Source of the DNA: Planctomycetota bacterium
GTDB lineage: Bacteria > Planctomycetota > GCA-002687715 > DRQF01
Assembly: GCA_020639295.1 (NCBI GenBank)
Contig: JACKGY010000007.1
Location: forward strand, 124,001-188,000
Length of the DNA: 64,000 nucleotides
Reading direction: 5' to 3'
In this document: positions 10,201 through 18,238 of the stretch, piece by piece
Numbering within the stretch: position 1 is the stretch's first letter
How the letters are laid out: the number at the start of each line of letters is the position of its first letter
Made by a program: the position numbers and the translations under genes
The notes under the pieces: model-generated
Database searches by the model: none
Told to the model about the DNA's origin: nothing
What the model saw: only the letters and a program-made list of their open reading frames with translations

Positions 10201-10839
10201 CGCGAGGCGAAGCGGCAGACCGAGGCACGGCCGCTCTTCCTGCGCGCTTCGGAGGCCGAGGGTGGACCGCCGGCCGTGAGCGAGGACGGCGACGAGGAGG
10301 GTGATCCCGCGGTCGCCCTGCTCGCTCGCGTCGAGGCCGGCTCGGCGGCACGCTTCGGCACCGCGCTGCATCGCGCGCTCGAAGCCTGGCCGCCCGAACG
10401 GGAACTCGCCGCCTGGCTGCGCGGGCAGGCCAAGGACCCCGCGGCGCTCTTGACGACGGCCGAGGCCGAGGAGTTCGGACCGGCCTTCGCCGCCAGCCTG
10501 GAAGGGCTCGCCGCGGGTCGCCTCGTGGCGCGTCTGCAGGAGCTGGCCGACCGGGGCGCGCTGCTCGCGCGCGAGCTGCCGGTGATCGCCGCCCAGGAGG
10601 ACGGCATCGTCACCGGCGCGATCGACCTCCTCTACCAGGACGGCGAGGAGATCGTCATCGCCGACTACAAGTCCGATCGGATCGAGGGCCCGGTCGCGGC
10701 CCAGGCCGCGCGCCACGCCGAACAGGGGCGTCGCTACCTGCGCGCGCTCCGCGCCTCCTTCGCCGGCGAAAAGAAGGAGGTCCGCTTCGAGCTCTGGTTC
10801 CTCGATGCGGACCTCGTCGTGGCCATCGAGCCCGCCTGA
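7273..10839 (+). CDS. addA: AddA-like UvrD-family helicase/exonuclease
   Basis: This 1188-residue superfamily 1A helicase carries a C-terminal nuclease. Motif I is GAGTGKTAT near residue 30, and motif II is LLVDEVQD near residues 403-410. GDPKQSIYSFR follows near 438, SIHKAKGLDFDHVYV near 805, and YVAITRA near 880. The nuclease motif AIDLLY plus IADYKSD lies near 1115-1132. With AddB it would unwind and resect broken DNA ends and load RecA. The ATG overlaps the addB stop by four bases. The frame ends 19 bases before a convergent gene. All helicase and nuclease motifs look intact. Confidence 0.92.
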   Translation: MSADDLRQRDAAARHLARSEFVRPVVLEAGAGTGKTATLVARILVWALGPGWERGREALPEATFDRVAARVLDRITAITFTERAAVEMKQRVAEAIERLVRGAEVTGLPANELPEAARLGDRARALLVEIDRLHVETIHAFCRRVLADHALEAGLHPGFEVDADGEILDAELDLLLRGFLLAAYGDEADEDALRLLSLGVGPARIGAALRSILASDCPAARLRDDPYDVDTVAACAARLATGAAALLELIAAPLRAGKGNRKKALELIDALEDGLPDLRTAGRAEDLIAAVARIDLEGRAAKLADWARKGMNATETAAITDEMTRARAEGLARELQTELRGVASWNPELLRPAFRVLGRLAGELELRLRRRGALGFADLLREARDLLERHQEIRERLRQGMDQLLVDEVQDTDPIQYDIVRLLALEGEDRPGLFLVGDPKQSIYSFRNADLRAFEDFLGEVVAAGGLIAPLAVNFRSDPPILAEVERLIGPLMIHEAGLQPAFQKLLAAEKNLEGLGFRAAGRAAVEYWNAWSRDPAAAKSGPDTLADDARRIEAETIAADMLELHEREGVAYKDMALLLRATTQQETYLRALRDAGVPYLVERDRQFYRRREVIDLVSALTAVLDPQDQVALLGLLRSPVLGVPDAALLPLWRAGLPGLATRLVGADSAAVAEIDRVVAQAEGNLPAGLPELASLPRWADLLRYGLRALAYLREALESEPVDLFLDRFRTAFGFESQEAARFLGAHRAANLDRFFRVLLEGLRDGERSRRDLLRELVGGVDEGRDEAEGSPGDQTSDAVRIMSIHKAKGLDFDHVYVAALHQSIGGAADRGDGLRHDGGRFELRLFGAATPGLAALEERGREVSAAEALRTLYVAITRAAKRLVLAGRWPGDGADLRGVREARAMVDLVRWRSGRPAWEALTGADPDQAVATEDPDGVLWRLPDHRGRLAPRRELDRATESPEAAVAGLAELRARREAKRQTEARPLFLRASEAEGGPPAVSEDGDEEGDPAVALLARVEAGSAARFGTALHRALEAWPPERELAAWLRGQAKDPAALLTTAEAEEFGPAFAASLEGLAAGRLVARLQELADRGALLARELPVIAAQEDGIVTGAIDLLYQDGEEIVIADYKSDRIEGPVAAQAARHAEQGRRYLRALRASFAGEKKEVRFELWFLDADLVVAIEPA

Positions 10840-10858
10840 GCGGGCCGGTCGTCTCGTC

Positions 10859-11263
10859 TCAGCTCAGCGCGCGCAGGCCGGCCCCGGCGACGTCGTGGTC
10901 GTTCTCGACCGTGCTCCCCGAGACGCCGATGGCTCCGATCACCTCGCCGGCGCCGTTGCAGATCGGCAGACCGCCGGGGAAGCTGATCAGACCGCCGTTC
11001 GAGTGCTCGATGTTGAAGAGCGAGCCACCCGGCTGCGACAGCTCGCCGATGGCGCCGGTGGGCATGTCGAAGTAGCGCGCCGTGCGCGCCTTCTTCTGGG
11101 CGATGTCGACCGAACCCAGCCAGGCTCCGTCCATGCGGACGAAGGCCTTGAGGTTGGCACCGGCGTCGACCACCGCGATGTTCATCTTGCAGCCGATCTC
11201 CTTGGCTCGTTCGATCGCGGCGCCGACCACCTGGTGGGCCTGTTCGAGACTGATGTCGCTCAT
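10859..11263 (-). CDS. GlcG/HbpS family (DUF336) protein
   Basis: This 134-residue protein belongs to the GlcG/HbpS fold group. Typical segments are NIAVVDAGANLKAF, the SVDIAQKKARTA helix, and the glycine-rich end GLPICNGAGEVIGAIGVSG. Some members bind haem or corrinoids; the exact role here is unknown. I chose the ATG at 11263 because it has a GGAAAGGAAG ribosome site; an ATG 33 bases upstream overlaps the arginine decarboxylase stop and has no such site. It lies directly downstream of speA and may be co-transcribed with it. Confidence 0.85.
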   Translation of the reverse strand: MSDISLEQAHQVVGAAIERAKEIGCKMNIAVVDAGANLKAFVRMDGAWLGSVDIAQKKARTARYFDMPTGAIGELSQPGGSLFNIEHSNGGLISFPGGLPICNGAGEVIGAIGVSGSTVENDHDVAGAGLRALS

Positions 11264-11292
11264 CGTTCTTCCTTTCCGGTCGTCAGGGTCAG

Positions 11293-13167
11293 TCACATTC
11301 GATTGAGATAGGTGTTGCCATGCAGGATACGCAGGAAGGTTCCCTTGTAGTCCTGGATGGCCTCGCGCGAGAGGTCGCGATCGATCATGCGATCGAAGTT
11401 CCGCACCATGTCGCTGGGGGTGAAGCCGAAGTAGTCCAGCGAGTGCTCGACCGAACTGCCCTCGTCGACGGCGACGATGCTGAAGTCGTCCTCGTCGTTG
11501 ATGATCACCACGCCCTCGTTGACGGTGCCGAAGAGGTTGTGGAAGTCACCGAGGACGTCCTGATAGGCACCCACGAGGAACATGCCGATGAGCGGCGACT
11601 CGGCGCCGTCGTCGTCCGGCAACATGATGAAGTTCTCGACCTCGCCGGCGCCGATGAACCGCTCCAGCTTGCCATCGCTGTCGCAGGTGATGTCGCCGAT
11701 GGTCGCGGGCGCGTAGCGGGTCGCGTTGAGCTTCTCGATCGGGCAGACCGGGAAGAGCTGCTGCACGGCCCAGCTGTCCGGAACCGACATGAAGATGGAG
11801 AAGTTGCAGACGTACTTCGGCGCCAGCTGCAGCTCGAGGTTGGCGATGTCGACCGTCTTGCGCGCCTCGGGGCCGAGCACCTTGCGGGCGGCGTGGCAGA
11901 TGTCACGGTAGAGGCACTCGCCCACCGCGCGATCGACCAGCGAGACGTAGCCGAGCTTGAAGCCGGAGACCAGCTCGTTCATCAGCTGGGTGGCGTCGTG
12001 GAAGGCCTCGCGCGCGGTCTGCGCCGAGATGTTGGCCAGGGCGTCCTTGAGGTCGACGATCTGCTGCGCCTTGGTGGCGAAGCGCGCGTAGTCACGGGTC
12101 TCGTGCCGACCGACGACGCGCAGGGGCGACAGGATGATCACCGCGTGATAGGCGGTCAGGGCGCGGCCGCTCTCGGTGACGATGATCGGCGGCTCGACCT
12201 TGGCGGTCGCGCAGACGTCCTTGACGATGTAGACCGCGTCGCGGGCGTACTCCTCGAGGGAGTAGTTCATGCTCCAGTCGGTGGCGGTCCGGCTGCCGTC
12301 GTAGTCGACGCCGAGGCCGCCGCCGAGATCGAGGAAATCGAGGTTCGGGGCGATCTCCTTCATCGCGACCCAGAGACGCGAGGCCTCCTTGATCGCGGCC
12401 TTCACGTTGAGGATGTCGCAGACCTGCGAACCCATGTGGTAGTGAAGCGCCACGAGGTTCTCGATCGCGCCGTTCTCGCGCAGGTACTCGACGCCCTCCA
12501 CGATCTCCATCGTCGACAGGCCGAACTTGCCCTTCGAGCCGCTCGACTCCTGCCAGCGGCCGGTGCCCTCGGTGTGCAGACGGCTGCGGAATCCGATCAG
12601 GGGCAGCTGCCCCGCCTCGCGCGACACCTCGACGATGTCGACGATCTCCTGGGGGTTCTCGGCGATCACCAGCACCCGCCGACCGTGACGGGCGGCGAAG
12701 GCCGCGAGGAGGAGGTAGTCGTCGTCCTTGAAGCCGTTGCAGATGAGCAGCGCCTGGGGGTGCAGCTGCATGGTCAGGGCGAGACAGAGCTCGGCCTTGC
12801 TGCCCACCTCGAGTCCGAAGCGGTGCTCGCGACCGGTACGGACCATGGTCTCGACGACGACACGGTCGTGGTTCACCTTGACCGGGAAGACGCCCTGATA
12901 GTGACGAGGATACGAGAAGTCCTCGATCGCCGCCTCGAAGGCCTCGCGGATCCGTCGCTGACGGTCGGTCAGGAGCTGCGGGAACCGGATCACCAGCGGA
13001 TCCGAGATGCCGTTCTCGCGCAGCTGGGCCACGCAATCGCGCAGCCGGACCGTGAACGTGGCCTCGGCCGAGGGCGCGACCCTGAGGTCGCCGTTCTCGT
13101 CGACGCGGAAGTAACCCTGTCCCCAGGCACCGATGCGATAGCGGTCCTGCTTCGACTTCTCTTTCAT
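11293..13167 (-). CDS. speA: Biosynthetic arginine decarboxylase
   Basis: The 624-residue PLP enzyme of fold type III makes agmatine from arginine, the first step of one polyamine route. The PLP lysine is K97 in FPVKVNHD. HYHMGSQ, LDLGGGLGVDY and ESGRA are the expected phosphate- and substrate-site segments, and length and order match bacterial SpeA over the whole protein. The start at 13167 has GGAG six bases upstream; longer in-frame starts give an unlikely N-terminus. A candidate promoter lies at 13214-13243. No agmatinase or agmatine deiminase gene is next to it. Confidence 0.95.
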   Translation of the reverse strand: MKEKSKQDRYRIGAWGQGYFRVDENGDLRVAPSAEATFTVRLRDCVAQLRENGISDPLVIRFPQLLTDRQRRIREAFEAAIEDFSYPRHYQGVFPVKVNHDRVVVETMVRTGREHRFGLEVGSKAELCLALTMQLHPQALLICNGFKDDDYLLLAAFAARHGRRVLVIAENPQEIVDIVEVSREAGQLPLIGFRSRLHTEGTGRWQESSGSKGKFGLSTMEIVEGVEYLRENGAIENLVALHYHMGSQVCDILNVKAAIKEASRLWVAMKEIAPNLDFLDLGGGLGVDYDGSRTATDWSMNYSLEEYARDAVYIVKDVCATAKVEPPIIVTESGRALTAYHAVIILSPLRVVGRHETRDYARFATKAQQIVDLKDALANISAQTAREAFHDATQLMNELVSGFKLGYVSLVDRAVGECLYRDICHAARKVLGPEARKTVDIANLELQLAPKYVCNFSIFMSVPDSWAVQQLFPVCPIEKLNATRYAPATIGDITCDSDGKLERFIGAGEVENFIMLPDDDGAESPLIGMFLVGAYQDVLGDFHNLFGTVNEGVVIINDEDDFSIVAVDEGSSVEHSLDYFGFTPSDMVRNFDRMIDRDLSREAIQDYKGTFLRILHGNTYLNRM

Positions 13168-13213
13168 CCGATGCTCCAGCACGGGACCGCCCCTCCGATC
13201 GGGGCGGGCCGAG

Positions 13214-13243
13214 ATCGTAGCAACCACGATTTCCCACCCGCAA
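13214..13243 (-). promoter_or_regulatory. Possible promoter of speA
   Basis: On the minus strand TTGCGG and TACGAT are separated by 18 bases, with a predicted start about 40 bases before the speA ATG. Confidence 0.45.
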
Positions 13244-13346
13244 GCAGCGCGGGAGCCATGTTCCGGGTCGCCGAAAAATCCGCCCATGCCGGTGAAGAAA
13301 TGCGATCATCCGGGGCTCTCAGGGGCTGGACGGCAACGGAGGAGCG

Positions 13347-13820
13347 ATGTCAGCCGACTTCGAGCGGATCTACGCCGAGACCTGCGAGCGCCTGAGCCGC
13401 TATCTGCGCAGCATCCTGCCCGATCCCGAGGAGCGACAGGATTGCTTCCAGGAGGCCTACCTGCGGCTGTGGCGGAGCTCGTCCCGGGAGCTACCCCTGA
13501 ATCCCGGTGCCTGGCTGGTGGTGGTCGCGCGACGGATCGCCCTGGCCCGGGCCGGGAGGCCACGGCCGGCGACCGCCGGGGCCGACGAGATCGCGGTCGG
13601 GAGGCCTCCCTCGCTCCGCCTGGAGGTCGAGGAGGCCCTGGCCGCCCTGGGCGAGGCGCAGCGGGAGACCTTCTGCCTGCGCCATTTCGGCGGGCTGAGC
13701 TACGCCGAGATCGCCGCCGAGCTCCGGATCCCGATCGGGACCGTGGCCTCGCGCATCCACGAGGCCCTGGCGGTGCTGCGCCGGGAGCTGGTCGGCGAGC
13801 TGGAACCGAAGGAGGGATGA
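13347..13820 (+). CDS. ECF-type RNA polymerase sigma factor
   Basis: The 157-residue sigma factor has region 2 at about residues 8-65 (QDCFQEAYLRLWRS is the -10 binding helix type) and region 4 at about 90-148 with a helix-turn-helix LSYAEIAAELRIPIGTVASRI. The start has GGAGG five bases upstream. It is followed immediately by a gene for a short membrane-anchored protein and one for a secreted protein, so I infer a cell-envelope response. Its cognate promoters cannot be named from this window. Confidence 0.88.
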   Translation: MSADFERIYAETCERLSRYLRSILPDPEERQDCFQEAYLRLWRSSSRELPLNPGAWLVVVARRIALARAGRPRPATAGADEIAVGRPPSLRLEVEEALAALGEAQRETFCLRHFGGLSYAEIAAELRIPIGTVASRIHEALAVLRRELVGELEPKEG

Positions 13821-13822
13821 CC

Positions 13823-14308
13823 ATGCCCGATACCGAACTCGACCGGACGCTCGAGCGCGTGGCGACCGCGGGCCCCGAGGACCCGACGCTCGCCGAGGAC
13901 TTGAGGCTTCTCGCCGAGGCCTGCGGCGAGGACGCCCGGTTCGCCCAGCGGGCCGCCCGAACCCTGCTCTGCCTGAAGCTCCTCGACGGCGGCATGGACC
14001 AGGCGCCGGCCCGGGCTCCGGTCTTCCGGCGGCCGAATCGCCTGCGACTCCGGGCGGCGAGCCTGGCGGCGAGCCTGCTGGTCGGTGTCCTGCTCGGGCT
14101 CGCGCTCGGCCGCGGCCACGATGCCGAGACGCCTGCCCCCGCGCCGTCGGGGAACCGCGGCGCGACCGGAACCCTGGTGTTCGAGCTCGGCCGACGCCCG
14201 GCCGAGTTCCCCGCCACCCGCGCCGACGAGCTCGAATTCAGTCCCCATCGCTACGAGCACGGCCTGCTCCACGGCAAGGTCGTCACGATCGAGACCCGCT
14301 CACGTTGA
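13823..14308 (+). CDS. Membrane-anchored putative anti-sigma-like protein
   Basis: This 161-residue protein has an N-terminal cytoplasmic part of about 70 residues, one membrane helix at about residues 75-96 and an external C-terminus of about 65 residues. The topology fits an anti-sigma factor of the preceding ECF gene, but there is no HxxxCxxC zinc motif, so family membership is not shown. I chose the ATG at 13823 because GGAGG is seven bases upstream; another ATG at 13817 overlaps the sigma stop but sits too close to the ribosome site. Confidence 0.65.
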   Translation: MPDTELDRTLERVATAGPEDPTLAEDLRLLAEACGEDARFAQRAARTLLCLKLLDGGMDQAPARAPVFRRPNRLRLRAASLAASLLVGVLLGLALGRGHDAETPAPAPSGNRGATGTLVFELGRRPAEFPATRADELEFSPHRYEHGLLHGKVVTIETRSR

Positions 14309-14324
14309 CCTCGAGGAGAACGCC

Positions 14325-15134
14325 ATGGTCCGCATCATCACCTTCATCCTGCTCGCCCTCACCACCGCCGTCACGATGGCGCGGGCCCAGCCCGGCTCGC
14401 GGTCGGGAGCGGGCGCCGGCGCGCAGCACGCCTTCGAACGGATCGAGAAGTCGCTGCGCGAATTCGAGGCCCTCGCCCAGGCCCAGGAGCCGCGAATTCG
14501 GGCCCTGATCGACGAACTGCGGCAATCGGCCGAGAACCTGCGCCAGGCCCTGACCGGCGAGGAGCAGAAGCGCCAGATCCAGTACCGCATCCGCCTGGTG
14601 GACCTCTCGGCCAAGGGGGCCGAGGAGGCCTGGCGAGCCCGATTCGGGGCCATCCCGACCGAAGCCTGCCCGCTCCGGGACAGCGGCGACCATGACCTGA
14701 AGGACTTCCCCGGGCTCATCGCGGCCCCCCAGATCCTCACCGAGGACGGGCAGCAGGCCCAGCTCTCGATCGGAGAGGATCATGAATGCGCCTACCTCGA
14801 ACGGGTCGAGTCCGGCGCCTACCTGCCGCGGACCACGACGGTCAGCGACGGACTCCGCCTGATGCTCGAGGGCAGCGTCCTGGAGGACGGCAGCACGGTC
14901 ACCGAGCTGGAAATCGACCTGACGCGCATCGCGGGCAAGACCGAGTACGTCCCGGAGGCCCCGACCGTGGGCATGCCCTTGCTCTCCCGCAAGGCCGGCA
15001 AGATGACCGTCGTCCTGGGGGGCGACCGGACCTACGCCTTGATGCCGCTGGCCGAGGGCAAGGACGGGGTCATCATGCTGATCCGCGCCACGGTCATCGT
15101 CCCGGGAGCCGCGACGCCGGCCAAGGACCGCTGA
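14325..15134 (+). CDS. Secreted protein with a secretin-like C-terminal region
   Basis: The 269-residue protein begins with a signal peptide (about residues 1-23, ending in ARA-QP). Residues about 30-95 form a charged helical stretch. The second half resembles the conserved core of type II/III secretins: PQILTEDGQQAQLSIG, then DGLRLMLEG, then KAGKMTVVLGGDRTYALMPL. It is far too short to be a complete outer-membrane pore and lacks N-domains, so it may be a truncated or repurposed secretin fold. It is the third gene of the ECF locus, with a ribosome site GAGGAG. The secretin link rests on motif resemblance only. Confidence 0.6.
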   Translation: MVRIITFILLALTTAVTMARAQPGSRSGAGAGAQHAFERIEKSLREFEALAQAQEPRIRALIDELRQSAENLRQALTGEEQKRQIQYRIRLVDLSAKGAEEAWRARFGAIPTEACPLRDSGDHDLKDFPGLIAAPQILTEDGQQAQLSIGEDHECAYLERVESGAYLPRTTTVSDGLRLMLEGSVLEDGSTVTELEIDLTRIAGKTEYVPEAPTVGMPLLSRKAGKMTVVLGGDRTYALMPLAEGKDGVIMLIRATVIVPGAATPAKDR

Positions 15135-15157
15135 TCCGAAGACGGGGCCGACCATGA

Positions 15158-15190
15158 AGCAGGCCCCCGAGCGTCGCTCGGGGGCCTGCT
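15158..15190. terminator. Bidirectional hairpin terminator
   Basis: A perfect 15-bp inverted repeat (AGCAGGCCCCCGAGC / GCTCGGGGGCCTGCT) with a three-base loop lies between two convergent genes. No T tract follows on either side. Confidence 0.75.
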
Positions 15191-15214
15191 CGTCGGCCGG
15201 TCGGAACCGGGCGA

Positions 15215-16042
15215 TCAGACGTTGTCGCCGTCACCCTCCGGCATCTCGCGTTCGACCCGCACGCTCAGGGTGCTGCCGAGACGATCGGTGATGCGCTCGA
15301 TCTTGCGGATGCCGAGGACGTTCTCGAGGATGATCGTCTTCGCCGGCGCGTGGACCACGACGGTGCCGGCCCGATAGAAGGGATGGAAGTACTCGACCAT
15401 GTCGGGCACCTTCACCTCGATCCGGGGATTGAGCATCGAGATGCGTTCGCGGTCGCCGAAGAAGGCGTTGCGATAGATCTGCATCTCGTTGTGCTCGATC
15501 ACGACGTAGTTCATCCGCGTCTTGATCCAGGACACCGCGGAGCAGAAGCCGAAGAAGATGGCGAAGAAGAAGTAGGCCTGGGGCGAGAAGCCGAGGCGAA
15601 GGTTCTTCAGCCAGCTACCGAGGCTCGCCCAGACCGGAAAGGACTCGGTGTCGATGGCGAAGCCGATCGCGGTGAAGGTGCAGATGCCGCCGATCAGCAC
15701 CACGGTCCAGGCGCGGTTCCACTCGAAGATGAAGATGTTCATGTAGAACATGAAGCAGATGGCCCAGATCAGGCCCCAGGAGTGCTCCCAGCTGGAACCG
15801 GCATCGCCGGAGCCGAAGCTCACCGCGATCCCGCAGATGAGGGAGATGATGGTCATCGGGATCAGGTAGATCGACTTGAAGTGCGATCTGATGATGACCA
15901 TGTGCCCCGCCTCCATGCGCGCGCGGCGCCAGGCGGCATCGCGGACGTCCGAAGGCTTCCGGCTCTCGGGCTTCGTGGCCAGCTCCATCAGCTTCTGCTT
16001 GTCGCTGGCGCTCACCTCGGGCTTGGTGTCGTTTTCGGCCAC
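15215..16042 (-). CDS. Membrane protein with a C-terminal PH-like region
   Basis: This 275-residue protein has a cytoplasmic N-terminus of about 45 residues, four hydrophobic helices (roughly 50-70, 82-100, 105-125 and 145-165) and a soluble C-terminus of about 100 residues. The C-terminal strand pattern (VVIEHNEMQIYRN, then TVVVHAPAKTIILENV) resembles bacterial PH domains. I chose the GTG at 16042 because AAAGGA lies six bases upstream; a TTG further up gives five extra residues. It is the last gene of the minus-strand kinase/sigma block, separated from the coiled-coil gene by a probable terminator. Its function is unknown. Confidence 0.7.
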   Translation of the reverse strand: MAENDTKPEVSASDKQKLMELATKPESRKPSDVRDAAWRRARMEAGHMVIIRSHFKSIYLIPMTIISLICGIAVSFGSGDAGSSWEHSWGLIWAICFMFYMNIFIFEWNRAWTVVLIGGICTFTAIGFAIDTESFPVWASLGSWLKNLRLGFSPQAYFFFAIFFGFCSAVSWIKTRMNYVVIEHNEMQIYRNAFFGDRERISMLNPRIEVKVPDMVEYFHPFYRAGTVVVHAPAKTIILENVLGIRKIERITDRLGSTLSVRVEREMPEGDGDNV

Positions 16043-16124
16043 GGTTCGTCCTTTCAATCTCGGCTAACCACCCGGATCCTATTCATCCACCTGCCTGCCG
16101 CAAGTGCCGCCGGGGGAAGGGAAA

Positions 16125-16158
16125 GGGGCCGTCCCACCGACTGCGGCGAAACGGCCCC
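16125..16158 (-). terminator. Hairpin terminator after the coiled-coil gene
   Basis: An 8-bp stem (GGGGCCGT / ACGGCCCC) with an 18-base loop is followed on the minus strand by TTTCCC. It lies 36 bases after the stop of the coiled-coil gene. Confidence 0.45.
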
Positions 16159-16193
16159 CTCGCTTCATCGATATTTCCTGCGGACCGGACCGA

Positions 16194-17051
16194 TCAGTCG
16201 TTCCGGATGTAGCCCGCCGGCAGGGACTTCAGCGCCGGCAGGGCCTCGCAATCGGCCGGGCTGAGCTCGGCGGCGGGAGCCTCGGGACCGTCGAGGTAGG
16301 CCGAGATCCGGGACTCGACGTCGTCGAGTTCGGGAGCGATGCCGAGACCGTCGCCGATCAGGGGCTGCTCGTTCTCCATGACCTGCATCTCGACGTCGAG
16401 CTGACGTTCGATCCTGGCCAGGATGTCGGCCGCCTCGGCCAGGTCGGAGCCGTCGACCTCGATGTTCAGGGTCACGGCCTTCTTGGCCTCGGTCTCGCGG
16501 CGCTTGGCCTCGAGCATCTCGCACTGGGTGATCAGTTCCTCGCGCTTGGCGATCAGGGTGTCGAGGGCGACCCGGACGTGACCGAGTCCGTTGCTCAGGG
16601 CCTCCAGGCGCGCCTCCTTGCTGGCGATCAGCTGATCGGCGTTCTTGAGGTCGTGGAGCCGGCGGTCGGCGTCCATCCGCATCCGGGCGCGACTGACCTC
16701 GACGCCGCGGAAGCGGTAGCTGGCCTGATCGACGGTGAGCGCCTGGCGCTGGGTCTCGAGGACGGCCCGCTGGGTCGTCCGGGCCTGCCGGAGACCGGCG
16801 AGTTCACGTTCGAGGTAGCGGATCTCGACCTGCTTCTCGGCGATGGTCCGGTTGAGCTCGCGGATCTTCGGCTCCGAGGCCTCGATGGCATCGCGAGCCT
16901 TGTCCAGTTTCATCTCGACCGGGACGCTGTCTTCCACCTCGGCGCGCAGCCAGCCGACTCCATGGCTGATGTGGCTGAACGTGGCGCCGCCGAACAGGAC
17001 GAAGGCTACGACCGCGGCCAGGATTCCGGTGACGACGAACTTCTTGCACAT
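16194..17051 (-). CDS. Membrane-anchored coiled-coil protein, planctomycete type
   Basis: The 285-residue protein has one N-terminal membrane helix (about residues 6-25), a short linker with a conserved-looking SVPVEMKLDKARD segment, then about 170 residues of charged coiled coil, and an acidic tail. Proteins with this layout occur next to sigma factor genes in planctomycetes, from memory. The ATG at 17051 has AAGGAG nine bases upstream; a TTG three codons earlier touches that site and is rejected. It follows the anti-sigma-like gene at a 121-base gap. It probably spans the periplasm or scaffolds other proteins. The exact role is unknown. Confidence 0.75.
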   Translation of the reverse strand: MCKKFVVTGILAAVVAFVLFGGATFSHISHGVGWLRAEVEDSVPVEMKLDKARDAIEASEPKIRELNRTIAEKQVEIRYLERELAGLRQARTTQRAVLETQRQALTVDQASYRFRGVEVSRARMRMDADRRLHDLKNADQLIASKEARLEALSNGLGHVRVALDTLIAKREELITQCEMLEAKRRETEAKKAVTLNIEVDGSDLAEAADILARIERQLDVEMQVMENEQPLIGDGLGIAPELDDVESRISAYLDGPEAPAAELSPADCEALPALKSLPAGYIRND

Positions 17052-17172
17052 GTCTTTCAACTCCTTGGCTCCGCGCCGACCGGCGGGAGCCGATCGGGGC
17101 TGAGGCGGGATACGGCCACGGGCCGGCCCTATTTTCGGATTGGTGGTCGAAAGACGGGGAAGGCGCCGCCAC

Positions 17173-17580
17173 TCAGCGACGCTTGATCTCGCCGATCACG
17201 GCCGCGGACCGGCGGAGGGAGTCGTCCATCACCCGCGCGAGGCGCTCGGCCCGGCGCGCGTCCGGATCCTCGAGTTCGCCCAGCTCGGCCTGGCAGAAGG
17301 GGCAGTCCACCACCTCGAGGTGGAAGCGGATGTAGTCCATCTCCAGCTCACCCAGGCCGCGTTCGAGGTAGGCGGAGAGGATGTCCCGGTGGGGACAGGA
17401 GATGCGTTCGCGGACCCAGAGATCGCCGACGCTGATCGTCAGCCCCTCCGACTCCTCGCGCAGGCTGGCCAGGATCGAGGCGCAGGCCTCGCAGAGCTCG
17501 ACGTGATCCGCCAGCTCGACATCGAGATCGTCGCGCTCGACCGCGGCGACCAGGGATTTCACGGGAGGGCAGCTCGACAT
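17173..17580 (-). CDS. Zinc-binding anti-sigma-like protein
   Basis: This 135-residue soluble protein has two zinc-finger-like sets: HVELCEAC near residues 26-33, and CPHRDILSAYLE near 62-73 followed by HLEVVDCPFC near 86-95. The second set fits the zf-HC2/anti-sigma zinc fold. There is no membrane helix. It starts three bases after the stop of the ECF sigma gene, which is the arrangement expected of a cognate soluble anti-sigma factor. The tandem finger layout is less usual than a single one. Confidence 0.7.
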   Translation of the reverse strand: MSSCPPVKSLVAAVERDDLDVELADHVELCEACASILASLREESEGLTISVGDLWVRERISCPHRDILSAYLERGLGELEMDYIRFHLEVVDCPFCQAELGELEDPDARRAERLARVMDDSLRRSAAVIGEIKRR

Positions 17581-17583
17581 CGG

Positions 17584-18219
17584 TCAGTCCCAGAGCTTGG
17601 AGAACAGGGAACGGTTCGGGTCGCGGCGGCGCAGACGATCCTGGAAGTCGCGGATGGCGCGGAACTTCACCCCGGCGATCGCCTTCTCGTCCTGGTAGTC
17701 GAGAAGATCGGCGATCGGGCGGTGCTTCCAGTTCTTCAGGAAGACCAACTCGATCGTCTTCAACCGCTTGAAGTCCTGGGCCTCCCAGAGATCGCCGACG
17801 TAGCCCTTCAGGATCTCCACCAGCGCCCCGCGCTGGCGGGTGACCTTCTCGCGGGCGATGCTCTGCTGGCTGGGAGTCGGGGCTCGGTCCGGGACGGTCC
17901 CGAAGTAGTCGGGCATGTCCTCGTCCTGGCTACCGATCTTCACCTCGTGTCCCGACTTGCGCAGCCAGTCGATGGCCTTCTTGCGGGCGATACCGAACAG
18001 GAACTGCTCGACGTTGTAGCGCTCGTCGAAACGCGCGATCCCCCGGAGCGCGCCGAGGAAGGTCTCCGAGGTCACGTCCTCGGCGGCGTCGGCACTGCCG
18101 ACGTGGCGCTTCACGTAATAGTAGATGCGCCGGAAGTAGTCCGCCTGCAGGTCCTGCCACTCGAGCTCGTCGTGCGCCATGAGCTTGGCGATGTCGTAGT
18201 CGTTCTTGTCGCGCGGCAA
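17584..18219 (-). CDS. ECF-type RNA polymerase sigma factor
   Basis: The 211-residue protein has a recognisable region 2 (ADAAEDVTSETFLGALRGI near residues 43-61, then FLFGIARKKAIDWLRK near 73-88) and a longer linker. Region 4 is divergent (HRPIADLLDYQDEKAIAGVK near 165-184). It lies between the protein kinase gene and a zinc anti-sigma-like gene, all on the minus strand with 19- and 3-base gaps, so the kinase may act on this pathway. The divergent region 4 suggests an unusual -35 recognition sequence. Confidence 0.82.
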   Translation of the reverse strand: MPRDKNDYDIAKLMAHDELEWQDLQADYFRRIYYYVKRHVGSADAAEDVTSETFLGALRGIARFDERYNVEQFLFGIARKKAIDWLRKSGHEVKIGSQDEDMPDYFGTVPDRAPTPSQQSIAREKVTRQRGALVEILKGYVGDLWEAQDFKRLKTIELVFLKNWKHRPIADLLDYQDEKAIAGVKFRAIRDFQDRLRRRDPNRSLFSKLWD

Positions 18220-18238
18220 GGTCCGTCTCGTCCTCGGC

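Noticed and set aside
10830..10845. Hairpin at the end of addA as a terminator
   Set aside because: The stem GCCCGC/GCGGGC is only 6 bp, overlaps the stop codon and has no T tract; too weak to call.
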